The position numbers and the translations under genes are program-made. The notes beneath the pieces were generated by a model that was given only the letters and a program-made list of their open reading frames with translations, made no database searches and was not told where the DNA came from. 18,176 nucleotides of DNA from Ruminiclostridium sp. (GTDB lineage Bacteria; Bacillota; Clostridia; DSM-8532): contig DOHN01000195.1 in NCBI GenBank assembly GCA_003535195.1, forward strand, positions 1 to 18,176, written 5' to 3'. The stretch's first letter is position 1; each line of letters begins with the position of its first letter. Below, piece by piece: positions 6,717-14,172 of the stretch.

Positions 6717-7946
6717 ATGGGTGCCAATGTCTTTGACACATTGAAAGAACGCGGATTTATTGCGCAGACCACCAATGAGGAGAAAATCAGAGATCTCCTT
6801 GCAAACGAAAAAATGACTTTTTATATAGGTTTCGACCCAACTGCCGACAGCCTTCATGTGGGACATTTGCTGCAGCTGATTGTTATGGCCCATATGCAGA
6901 AAGCGGGGCATAAACCCATCGCGCTGATTGGCGGCGGAACCGCAATGGTCGGCGATCCTTCGGGCAGAACCGATATGAGAAAAATGCTGACTCCGGAAGA
7001 AATTGAGCATAATGGCTCTCGTTTTCGCGATCAGATGAAGAGACTTGTTGATTTTGGCGAAGGTAAGGCCATGATGATCAACAATGCGGACTGGCTTTTG
7101 AATCTTAATTATGTGTCCTTTTTAAGAGATGTGGGCGTCCATTTCTCAGTCAATCGGATGCTCACCGCAGAATGCTTCAAAAGCAGAATGGAGAAGGGGT
7201 TATCTTTCATTGAATTTAATTATATGCTCATGCAGAGCTATGACTTCTTCAAGCTGTACAAGGATTTTGGGTGCAGGCTGGAGCTTGGAGGCGACGACCA
7301 ATGGAGCAATATCCTTGGCGGCATTGATCTGGTTCGCCGTACAGAAGGGGAGGAAGTTTACGGCATGACCTTTACCCTTCTCACAACCAGTGAAGGGAAA
7401 AAAATGGGCAAGACTCAAAGCGGCGCCGTATGGCTTGATCCCAATAAAACAACGCCCTATGACTTTTATCAGTATTGGAGAAATATTGATGATGCCGATG
7501 TGGTTAAATGCCTGAAACTGCTGACATTTTTGCCCATGGATCAGATAGAAGAAATGGCCTCCTTCCGGGATGCCCGCATTAATGAGGCAAAAAAGATACT
7601 TGCCTACGAGGTGACCGGCATTGTTCACGGAAAGGAAGAGGCCGACAAGGCAAAGGAAGCCGCGGAGTCTCTCTTTGGGCAGGGCGCATCCTCAGAGAAC
7701 ATGCCTACCGCCAGTATTTTAATGCAGGAGCTGGCGCGGGGGATCCCGGTAGTAGATTTGCTGATAAAAACCGGCTTGATTCCTTCCAAGGGAGAGGGCA
7801 GACGCCTCATTCAGCAGGGGGGTCTCTACCTGAATAACAAGCGCGTGGAAACCATTGATAAAACCGTTTTCGAAACTGATCTGGAGAACGGTGAGATCAT
7901 TATACGCAAGGGCAAAAAGTCCTTCCACAGAATTATAGTGAAATAA
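6717..7946 (+). CDS. tyrS: Tyrosyl-tRNA synthetase
   Basis: This class I aminoacyl-tRNA synthetase charges tRNA-Tyr with tyrosine using ATP in the cytoplasm. The HIGH signature appears as HVGH (47-50) and the KMSKS loop as KMGKT (229-233). The tyrosine pocket region is seen in [15 protein letters not shown] (164-178) and [12 protein letters not shown] (191-202), and residues from about 345 to the end form the S4-like RNA-binding domain ([17 protein letters not shown]). At 409 residues it is full length. AGGAAG lies about 7 bases upstream of ATG 6717. The leader lacks a T-box, which is often found before tyrS in Firmicutes. The next gene follows after 30 bases. Confidence 0.97.
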   Translation: MGANVFDTLKERGFIAQTTNEEKIRDLLANEKMTFYIGFDPTADSLHVGHLLQLIVMAHMQKAGHKPIALIGGGTAMVGDPSGRTDMRKMLTPEEIEHNGSRFRDQMKRLVDFGEGKAMMINNADWLLNLNYVSFLRDVGVHFSVNRMLTAECFKSRMEKGLSFIEFNYMLMQSYDFFKLYKDFGCRLELGGDDQWSNILGGIDLVRRTEGEEVYGMTFTLLTTSEGKKMGKTQSGAVWLDPNKTTPYDFYQYWRNIDDADVVKCLKLLTFLPMDQIEEMASFRDARINEAKKILAYEVTGIVHGKEEADKAKEAAESLFGQGASSENMPTASILMQELARGIPVVDLLIKTGLIPSKGEGRRLIQQGGLYLNNKRVETIDKTVFETDLENGEIIIRKGKKSFHRIIVK

Positions 7947-7976
7947 GTCATACCACCTTTAAAAAGAGGTAGATTG

Positions 7977-8459
7977 ATGGAAATCAAGGTTGGCGAGGTC
8001 ATTAAAGCAAAGCGTGAAGAAAAGGGTTATAGCCTGCTGGAGTTTGCCAAAAAAATCGGAATTTCGGCAGGTTATCTTTCGCAGATTGAAAACGGCAGAA
8101 AAACCAATCCAAAGCTTGAAATCATACTGAGTATTATTCATGCACTGGATATGGATATCGGCATGCTGCTGGGCTTGGAAAGTTCGGAAGAGAGTTATCT
8201 TTCAAGGATACCCTCTCTTCTGAAGCTCACTCTGGCCAAGGACAGGAATTTAAAAACTTTGTCCGAATCGGATCTGCTCAGAAAATTCAATGCTCTGGCC
8301 AACCGGATACTGGAGGCCAATTACGTCCTTGAAGACAAAGATTTGTATAAGCTGTTTCTAGACGATTTATCCAATCAAGCCGAGAATACCCTGAAGCGCT
8401 ATATGGCCCTTCAAATTCTACTGGCAGGCTCCGGCACGCGGTGCCGCTCTGAAGTATAA
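7977..8459 (+). CDS. XRE-family transcriptional regulator
   Basis: This 160-residue protein has a Cro/C1-type helix-turn-helix at residues 4-60: VGEVIKAKREEKGYSLLEFAKKIGISAGYLSQIENGRKTNPKLEII. The recognition helix is around SAGYLSQIENG. The C-terminal 95 residues are helical with no recognised domain and may mediate dimerisation. I use ATG 7977, since AGAGGT (7965-7970) gives 6 bases of spacing; an in-frame TTG at 7974 is too close. It starts 30 bases after tyrS with no terminator between, so the two are probably co-transcribed. The last residues (GSGTRCRSEV) are unlike the rest and are encoded by a short GC hairpin (8432-8446). Its target genes cannot be told. Confidence 0.85.
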   Translation: MEIKVGEVIKAKREEKGYSLLEFAKKIGISAGYLSQIENGRKTNPKLEIILSIIHALDMDIGMLLGLESSEESYLSRIPSLLKLTLAKDRNLKTLSESDLLRKFNALANRILEANYVLEDKDLYKLFLDDLSNQAENTLKRYMALQILLAGSGTRCRSEV

Positions 8460-8539
8460 CCATCGTATAAATATAAAAGCGCGCTTCATTATAAACAGAA
8501 GGGATGGGTGATAGAGAGAAAAGGCTAAAAGTGATATAA

Positions 8540-8553
8540 TTGAATTAATTCAA
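8540..8553. promoter_or_regulatory. Perfect 14-bp palindrome, possible operator
   Basis: TTGAATTAATTCAA is a perfect palindrome. It overlaps the last base of a TATAAT (8535-8540) that lacks a recognisable -35. Its place in the 267-base gap upstream of the sensor operon suggests a repressor or dimeric regulator site. This is inference from symmetry only. Confidence 0.35.
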
Positions 8554-8578
8554 GTTCACATGAGACCCGATCACATCT

Positions 8579-8627
8579 TCAGGCATATATATTTTACGCT
8601 ATATCAGGCATATATATTTACGCTGTA
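8579..8627. repeat. Tandem 25-base direct repeat, possible regulator binding sites
   Basis: Two adjacent copies, 8579-8603 and 8604-8627, each begin TCAGGCATATATATTT and end ACGCT followed by ATA or GTA; copy two lacks one T. They lie about 100 bases upstream of the sensor gene. AraC-type regulators often bind two direct half-sites, so this could be the operator of the YesN-like regulator encoded downstream. A chance tandem duplication is the alternative. No convincing sigma-A promoter with both boxes was found in 8460-8726. Confidence 0.6.
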
Positions 8628-8726
8628 TTCGAGATGCTTCTTAGGCGCAACAGCCAGAACAAGTCCAACACAAGAATAGACAATTGTATTATAGTCGTCT
8701 TTTTCGATAAGCTTTTGGGGGCCTAA

Positions 8727-9728
8727 ATGAGAAAAGGATCATTAAGGATTATTTTACTGATTACATTGGCTATTGGAATTTTGGTGTGTTCATTTATAAT
8801 TTTTTACTCGCCGTATACTAAAAACTATAAAGTGTCAAAAGAATCGTCGCACAAACTTGTTGTCGGCTTTGTGGAGCTTATCAGTGAAAGCTCCTGGAGG
8901 GACAAGGTAACAAGCTCCATAAAGCAAGCGGCGTCAAAAAACGATATTCAGCTTATAACAATAAAGGCCGACAGAACGCAGGAAAGCCAAAAAGAGGCTA
9001 TCAGAGCCCTTGTTGTATATCAGGTCGATGCCATTATATTTTCACCTGTTGTTAAGAGCGGCTGGGACAACGTTCTTGCAGAGGCTAAAGCAGCGGAAAT
9101 ACCGATTATTCTGACAGACCGCAGCCTTACAACATCTGTAGAAGGTGCAGTCTATACTTATGTCGGATCGAGATATGAAGAACAAGGCGTAGAGGCAGCA
9201 CGTTTTATTATGCAAAAATTTATTGCAGGCATCGATCCCGTAAAGATTGTTGAGCTTTACGGGACAGTCGGTTCATCTCCTGCAATAGAGAGAAGCAAAG
9301 GCATCCGGGAGACTTTTGGAAAGGATTCGAAATTTAATATTTTTTACAGTGTAAGCGGAGACTATTTGTTTTCAAAAGCAGAGGAACTTCTGGAAACCTT
9401 TTTCAAAAATGATAAAGAAATCGATGTGCTTATATCCTATAGCGATGCCATGACCTTTGGCGCTATAAAAGCCATGGAAAAAGCCGGAATTTCCCCCGGA
9501 AGCGATATTGTGATTATTACATTTGACGGGGAGCAAAAAGCGATGGATCTGCTTTCCCTGGGTAAGATAAACTTTGTGGCCGAATCCAATCCTGAACTTG
9601 GGGAAAAGGCAATAAAAGCGGCGATAGATATTTGCTCAGGACTTCGGACAGAGGAGTCAATTTATGTTGAAGAAGCTGTGTTTACTGAAAATTCAGACCT
9701 TATAAATCTTCCGCCGAGGGATTATTAA
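8727..9728 (+). CDS. Membrane-anchored sugar-binding protein of a three-component sensor (YtfQ/XylFII-like)
   Basis: This 333-residue protein is a type I periplasmic sugar-binding protein (Peripla_BP_4 family). Residues 7-27 are a hydrophobic anchor or uncleaved signal; Cys22 is not in a proper lipobox (ILVC). The binding fold spans 42-330: VVGFVELISESSWRD at the start, IPIILTDRSL in the hinge region, then SYSDAMTFGAIKAMEKAGISPGSDI and a late VAESNP. These lines resemble YtfQ-type aldose/galactofuranose binders. No sugar permease or ATPase of its own type is nearby; instead the stop overlaps the histidine kinase start (TAATG). This matches XylFII, which binds a sugar outside and signals through LytS. 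The ligand is probably a sugar but is not known. A weak GGGGG ribosome site precedes ATG 8727. Confidence 0.85.
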   Translation: MRKGSLRIILLITLAIGILVCSFIIFYSPYTKNYKVSKESSHKLVVGFVELISESSWRDKVTSSIKQAASKNDIQLITIKADRTQESQKEAIRALVVYQVDAIIFSPVVKSGWDNVLAEAKAAEIPIILTDRSLTTSVEGAVYTYVGSRYEEQGVEAARFIMQKFIAGIDPVKIVELYGTVGSSPAIERSKGIRETFGKDSKFNIFYSVSGDYLFSKAEELLETFFKNDKEIDVLISYSDAMTFGAIKAMEKAGISPGSDIVIITFDGEQKAMDLLSLGKINFVAESNPELGEKAIKAAIDICSGLRTEESIYVEEAVFTENSDLINLPPRDY

Positions 9729-11185
9729 TGAAGAGCATATTTGCTGATGATATGACAAGAACAAAAAGTATAAAAGATATGCTTAGGATATCTTTTATAG
9801 CTATTATCGGGCTTTTTATCGTCCCCACTATAATCAGTCTGGTCTATCTTAGGAATATTTCAGCAGAATATAACCGGCTTATTGAGAATATTGATTTTGC
9901 CAATGAGCTTAGCAATACGGCAAAAACTGAAGTAAACAAAGAAATATGGGAGATTGTCGCAGGCCGGAAAAGCTTTTCTGAAGGCAGACAGTATGAAATT
10001 ATCAATACTATCAATGAAGGTCTTTCGGTGCTTCATGCCAATACCGGGGAAAAAAAGAACCTGGAATTAATCGAAGCGGCGAGAAGAGCTACGGGGACAC
10101 TTATTACATACGTTGACAGGTTAAGCAGTCAAATTAAAAACCGTGCCCCCGTTTCTGAAAACCAGCAAATCCTTATAGAAATACAAGGAGTTTCTGCGCT
10201 GATCTATGACGTGCTCAAGGAATTTACCTACGCTGAGATCAATATGATGGCAAAAATTAATATTTCGATCCAGCATACTTCCCGATTGATCGCATTATTT
10301 GTTTTTATACTGGTATGCATCGTGACCATGACTGCCGGAGTCGCTTACAAAACATTGGAGCAGGCGATTAAACAGCCCATTTGGGAGCTTGAGAAAATGG
10401 CCGAAAAGATTGCGCTGGGCAATCTTGAAACAAGAGCTAAACCTCCGGATGTGGAGGAGCTGATAAAGCTTACTGAAAGCCTCAACATCATGGCAGAAAG
10501 AATAAGTGCACTTTTGGAGAACAGCATCGAAGAACAGAAAAACCTGCAAAAATCTGAGATGAGGGAGCTTCAGGCTCAAATCACTCCCCATTTTCTTTAC
10601 AATACCTTTGACACCATCGTATGGCTGGCAGAAGAAGGGCGGACCCAGGAAGTGGTAGATGTGACCATGGCGTTTTCGAATTTCTATCGCATTGCCCTGA
10701 GCCACGGCCATGACTGGATACCGGTATCAAAGGAAATCGAGCATGTAAAGGATTATTTGGTCATTCAGAGCGTGCGTTATATGGATATCCTCTCGTACAC
10801 CATCGATATCGATGAAGAATTGAAGGACAAAGTTGTAATAAAGCTTATTTTGCAGCCACTGGTGGAAAATGCCCTGTACCATGGGATCAAAAATAAGCGG
10901 GGCGGGGGGCATATCAATGTATCAGGAAGGCTATTGGCAGACCAAAATATGCTTTTCGTGGTAGAGGATAATGGAATAGGAATGACGAAGGAAACGCTTT
11001 TGAAGCTCAAGAAAAGTCTATCTGCCGATCATCCTTCGGAGAATGCCGGGTATGGCATTTTTAATGTGAACAGGCGAATAAAGCTCTTTTACGGTATAGA
11101 AGGGCTTTCCATAGAGAGCGAATATGGCAGGGGCACAAAGCTTAGTCTGGTCTTGCCATTGAAAGAGGAGCAAAAAGATGTATAA
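9728..11185 (+). CDS. LytS-family sensor histidine kinase
   Basis: This 485-residue membrane kinase transmits the extracellular sugar signal by autophosphorylating on His and passing the phosphate to the next gene's product. Membrane segments lie at about 20-42 and 186-208 and enclose an extracytoplasmic helical sensor of about 140 residues, the likely docking site for the binding protein. A HAMP domain (about 209-262) leads to the His_kinase domain with QITPHFLYNTFDTI (284-297, phospho-acceptor His288). The ATPase part has the N box QPLVENALYHGIKNK (Asn381), DNGIGM (414-419) and GYGIFNVNRR. The start overlaps the previous stop by one base and its end overlaps the regulator gene by 8 bases, so the three proteins are translationally coupled. 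Confidence 0.94.
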   Translation: MKSIFADDMTRTKSIKDMLRISFIAIIGLFIVPTIISLVYLRNISAEYNRLIENIDFANELSNTAKTEVNKEIWEIVAGRKSFSEGRQYEIINTINEGLSVLHANTGEKKNLELIEAARRATGTLITYVDRLSSQIKNRAPVSENQQILIEIQGVSALIYDVLKEFTYAEINMMAKINISIQHTSRLIALFVFILVCIVTMTAGVAYKTLEQAIKQPIWELEKMAEKIALGNLETRAKPPDVEELIKLTESLNIMAERISALLENSIEEQKNLQKSEMRELQAQITPHFLYNTFDTIVWLAEEGRTQEVVDVTMAFSNFYRIALSHGHDWIPVSKEIEHVKDYLVIQSVRYMDILSYTIDIDEELKDKVVIKLILQPLVENALYHGIKNKRGGGHINVSGRLLADQNMLFVVEDNGIGMTKETLLKLKKSLSADHPSENAGYGIFNVNRRIKLFYGIEGLSIESEYGRGTKLSLVLPLKEEQKDV

Positions 11186-12758
11186 AGTTTTTGTAACCGA
11201 AGATGAGGCAATCGTACGGGAAGGCATCCGGCATAAATTGGATGGCAGTGAACTCTATATGCTCTGCGGTGAGGAGTCCGATGGTGAGCTGGCGCTCCCC
11301 GCTATTTTAGAGCTTAAGCCGGATATATTGATCACCGATATAAAGATGCCGTTTATGGATGGATTGCAGCTCGCAAAAATAGTAAAACGGGCTATGTCCT
11401 GGATCAAGATTATTATTATCAGCGGATATGACGAGTTTGAGTTTGCAAAGGAAGCCATTTCGATCGGCGTTGATGAATATCTCTTAAAACCCGTCAATGC
11501 AAAGACTTTACTTGCTACACTGGATAAGGTTGCAGAGCGCATTGAACAGGAAAGAGCCGAGCTTGTGGAGTTTGGTACCAGGCGTCAGCATACGGAAGAT
11601 GAACAAAAATTAAAACGGGACAGTTTCTTTGACCGGCTTGTCACCGGCCTTGTTCCGTCGGCCACAGCAATTGAGCAGGCTGCGGGCTACAATATAGATA
11701 TGATTGCCAAAAAGTATATCATTGCTGTGGGGGAGCTGATATTTTGTTCGGGCGTCAAAGATTCCATTAAAAAACTCAAAACTTGTTTTTCGGAACTTCT
11801 TGATGGAAGAAGCGATTTAATCTGGTTTTTTAAAGGGATGGACAGATTTGTTTTAATCGTAAAAGGAGATACGGAAGTTCAGGTGGATGAGGCTATATAT
11901 GAGGCAGCCCAGACCATTTGGCATGGTCTCAAACGAAGTATGGATGTGCAGGTCACCATCGGCATTGGCTCGGTGGTCAGCAGAATCGCAGAAATGCCGG
12001 TATCTTATAATGACGCACATAAAGCCATATGTTTTCTGATGGGGATTGGCAGGGACAAAATTGTAGGGATTGATGATATAGAGGAGGGCTATGCCTTTCC
12101 ACACCTTGATGCCGCAATGAATATCCCTGCATCGGAACGGCTGAAATTTGCCACGGAGGATGATATTCCCCAGATCGTTGAAAGCTTTTCCGATAAAAAC
12201 AGGAAAGAAGGCGTCCGGAGCCTTCTATACGGATACTATTGGCTCATGGATATTATAGTCGCTTCGTCCAGGCTTGTCGCTGAACTGGGAGGAAACCCAA
12301 AGGATATTATTCCTGAGAGCGAGAACCCTGAATTGCTTTTACAGGGAACCGGTTCGCCGGAGAAAATAAAAGAGTTTGCTGCAGATTTGCTCAAGCGGGT
12401 GATTGTTTTTAAGAATGAATTTGCCCATGTCAAATACGTAGATATACTGACGAAAGCAAAGGATTTTATCAATAACAATTTTAGCGATACTTCAATGTCA
12501 CTGAATACGGTAGCCAAATACACCGGTTTCAGCCCCAACCATTTCAGCACAATTTTCTCCCAGCAGACCGGGGAGACCTTTATAGAGTACCTGACTAAAG
12601 TGAGAGTGGAAAATGCCAAGAGCATACTCGAAGAAAGAAAATCAAAGCTTTCCGAGGTGGCCTATGCCGTAGGGTATAAGGATCCTCATTATTTTAGCTA
12701 CATCTTTAAGAAAAACACGGGCCTGACCCCAAGAGATTATAAAAAGGAAAAGGGCTAA
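11178..12758 (+). CDS. YesN-type response regulator (REC + AraC HTH)
   Basis: This 526-residue DNA-binding regulator is the partner of the LytS-type kinase. The receiver domain (1-120) has the acidic pair Glu8/Asp9, phospho-acceptor Asp54 in LITDIKMP, Ser82 and Lys104 (LLKP). A middle region (about 140-400) typical of long YesN proteins follows, and the C-terminal AraC domain (about 425-526) carries two helix-turn-helices: LNTVAKYTGFSPNHFSTIF and LSEVAYAVGYKDPHYFSYIF. GAGGAG at 11165-11170 gives 7 bases of spacing. Characterised homologues activate adjacent sugar transport operons, so the ABC importer genes starting at 12931 are the obvious target. All phosphorylation residues are present. 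Confidence 0.94.
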   Translation: MYKVFVTEDEAIVREGIRHKLDGSELYMLCGEESDGELALPAILELKPDILITDIKMPFMDGLQLAKIVKRAMSWIKIIIISGYDEFEFAKEAISIGVDEYLLKPVNAKTLLATLDKVAERIEQERAELVEFGTRRQHTEDEQKLKRDSFFDRLVTGLVPSATAIEQAAGYNIDMIAKKYIIAVGELIFCSGVKDSIKKLKTCFSELLDGRSDLIWFFKGMDRFVLIVKGDTEVQVDEAIYEAAQTIWHGLKRSMDVQVTIGIGSVVSRIAEMPVSYNDAHKAICFLMGIGRDKIVGIDDIEEGYAFPHLDAAMNIPASERLKFATEDDIPQIVESFSDKNRKEGVRSLLYGYYWLMDIIVASSRLVAELGGNPKDIIPESENPELLLQGTGSPEKIKEFAADLLKRVIVFKNEFAHVKYVDILTKAKDFINNNFSDTSMSLNTVAKYTGFSPNHFSTIFSQQTGETFIEYLTKVRVENAKSILEERKSKLSEVAYAVGYKDPHYFSYIFKKNTGLTPRDYKKEKG

Positions 12759-12852
12759 ATTTTACGATAAGAATTTGAACTTATTTTAAATTTTATGTGA
12801 TGTATAAAAAAATATCATAAATTTGATTGTTTTTTTAGTAAATATTACAAGC

Positions 12853-12858
12853 TATACT
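12853..12858 (+). promoter_or_regulatory. Candidate -10 box of the ABC transporter operon
   Basis: TATACT lies 73 bases upstream of the binding protein gene in an AT-rich 172-base gap. No acceptable -35 box is found at 16-18 bases, which would fit a promoter that needs an activator such as the YesN-like regulator. ATTTTACGATA (12759-12769), just after the regulator stop, matches 10 of 11 bases of ATTTTACGCTA in the tandem repeat at 8579-8603. Confidence 0.4.
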
Positions 12859-12873
12859 TATACATGAGGTTTT

Positions 12874-12898
12874 CTTTTGATGGGAGAAACATCAAAGG
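12874..12898 (+). repeat. Leader hairpin upstream of the binding protein gene
   Basis: TTTGATG (12876-12882) and CATCAAA (12890-12896) form a perfect 7-bp stem, extended by a T-G and a C-G pair, with loop GGAGAAA. It lies just downstream of the expected transcription start and 32 bases before ATG 12931. It may stabilise the 5' end of the mRNA; no known riboswitch is recognised. Confidence 0.45.
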
Positions 12899-12930
12899 GA
12901 AGTGAATAACAAAATGGAAAGAGGGATTTT

Positions 12931-14055
12931 ATGCCAAGGGTAACAAAAAAGACCTTATCATTTGTTATGGTATGTATCATGTTAGTTACAACGCTGATGG
13001 CCTGCTCCAATCAAAATCCGGCTTCCAACACGGCTACACCAAGCAACCCACCAGAATCATCCGCCGCACCGCCGGCCACGAAAGAGCCTGAAAAACCCGC
13101 ATATAAGGAGCTTACAGTATATTCCGCACTTCCCGACACCGAAATCCCAACATATTTTAATGCATTTGAAAAGGACACCGGAATCAAAATTAACTATGTC
13201 CGTCTTTCAGCTGGCGAGATGCTTGCCCGTATTTCCGCCGAAAAGGCAAATCCTTTAGCGTCCGTCATGCATGGGGGCTCTTCCGATACTTATATTGCTG
13301 CTGCCAAGGAGGGTCTTTTAGAGCCCTACCAGTCGTCGGAACTTGCCAACATCCCTGAGCAGTACAAAGATCCGGAAAAAATATGGAATCCCTTCTATGT
13401 TGGTGCTATTTCATTTGCGTGCAACAAAGATTGGTTTACAAAAAACAGTCTTGAATATCCTAAATCATGGCAGGACTTATTGAAGCCGGAATTTAAAGGA
13501 CAGATCTCAATGGCCCATCCATCTACCTCCGGAACGTCTTATACTGTTCTTGCGACAATTATCCAGCTTATGGGAGAAGAAAAGGCCTGGGAGTATCTTG
13601 CCGCGCTTAATAAAAATGTACGTCAATATACGAAAGCCGGCGCCGCGCCTCCTATGGAAGTTGGGCTCGGCGAGGCTGCAATTGCAATCACATTTTCTCA
13701 TGACGGTTTAAAACCGGCTATGGAAGGCTATCCTATCGAGCTGTCATTCCCTAGTGAGGGCACAGGATTTGAAGTTGGTGCAGTAGCCCTTATTAAAGGC
13801 GGCAATGAAAAAGAACAGGAGAATGCCAGATTATTTATCGATTGGACGCTCAGTAAAAGAGCACAGGAGCTGTTTATTGATTCTAAGAGCAATAGAGTTC
13901 CTCTGAATTCAACCGCAAAAGCAACGGATGGACTTATCAAAATTGAAGACCTGAAGATTATTGACTATGATGCGGTTTGGGCCGGTCAGAACAAGAAAGA
14001 CCTTGTTGCAAAATTCAATGAGAAAATTGATGCAGCCAATAACTTAAAGCAATAA
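12931..14055 (+). CDS. ABC transporter substrate-binding lipoprotein, AfuA/FbpA-like
   Basis: This 374-residue lipoprotein captures the substrate for the importer encoded next. It has a signal peptide with lipobox LMAC (lipidated Cys25), a Ser/Thr/Pro-rich linker (26-57) and a type II binding fold (58-374). It would be annotated as a ferric iron binder by similarity, yet where FbpA proteins have the iron-binding Tyr-Tyr pair it has FSHDG (His257-Asp258). It also has STSGT (198-202), suited to an anion or phosphate, and a conserved-looking SEGTG (275-279). A His-Asp pair in this place is what I recall for AfuA, a hexose-phosphate binder. I infer an anionic sugar ligand; iron, polyamine or phosphonate remain possible. 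Ribosome site GAGGG lies about 6 bases upstream of the start. Confidence 0.88.
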   Translation: MPRVTKKTLSFVMVCIMLVTTLMACSNQNPASNTATPSNPPESSAAPPATKEPEKPAYKELTVYSALPDTEIPTYFNAFEKDTGIKINYVRLSAGEMLARISAEKANPLASVMHGGSSDTYIAAAKEGLLEPYQSSELANIPEQYKDPEKIWNPFYVGAISFACNKDWFTKNSLEYPKSWQDLLKPEFKGQISMAHPSTSGTSYTVLATIIQLMGEEKAWEYLAALNKNVRQYTKAGAAPPMEVGLGEAAIAITFSHDGLKPAMEGYPIELSFPSEGTGFEVGAVALIKGGNEKEQENARLFIDWTLSKRAQELFIDSKSNRVPLNSTAKATDGLIKIEDLKIIDYDAVWAGQNKKDLVAKFNEKIDAANNLKQ

Positions 14056-14077
14056 AAATTACAATTCAAAAATAGCG

Positions 14078-14108
14078 AAGGCTGTGTCATAGGTTTTGGC
14101 ACAGCCTT
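14078..14108 (+). terminator. Hairpin after the binding protein gene, likely partial terminator
   Basis: AAGGCTGTG (14078-14086) pairs perfectly with CACAGCCTT (14100-14108), extended inward by a U-G and a C-G pair. Only a short TTTATA tail follows. Its position between binding protein and permease is typical of stem-loops that reduce read-through or protect the upstream mRNA so that the binding protein is made in excess. Confidence 0.65.
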
Positions 14109-14172
14109 TATAAAAATGATTGATTCCATTAAAAAACCCTGCATGGCTTATTTTAAAAGGGGGTTGGCAATT

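Noticed and set aside
8477..8486. AAGCGCGCTT palindrome after the XRE gene as a terminator
   Set aside because: It has no loop and no following T-run, so it cannot form a terminator hairpin.
12767..12784. ATAAG/CTTAT inverted repeat after the response regulator as a terminator
   Set aside because: The stem is only five AT-rich pairs and too weak for intrinsic termination.
14116..14172. The upstream ATG of the permease gene as translation start
   Set aside because: It sits directly at the hairpin tail without a ribosome site, while ATG 14173 has AAGGGGG at good spacing.
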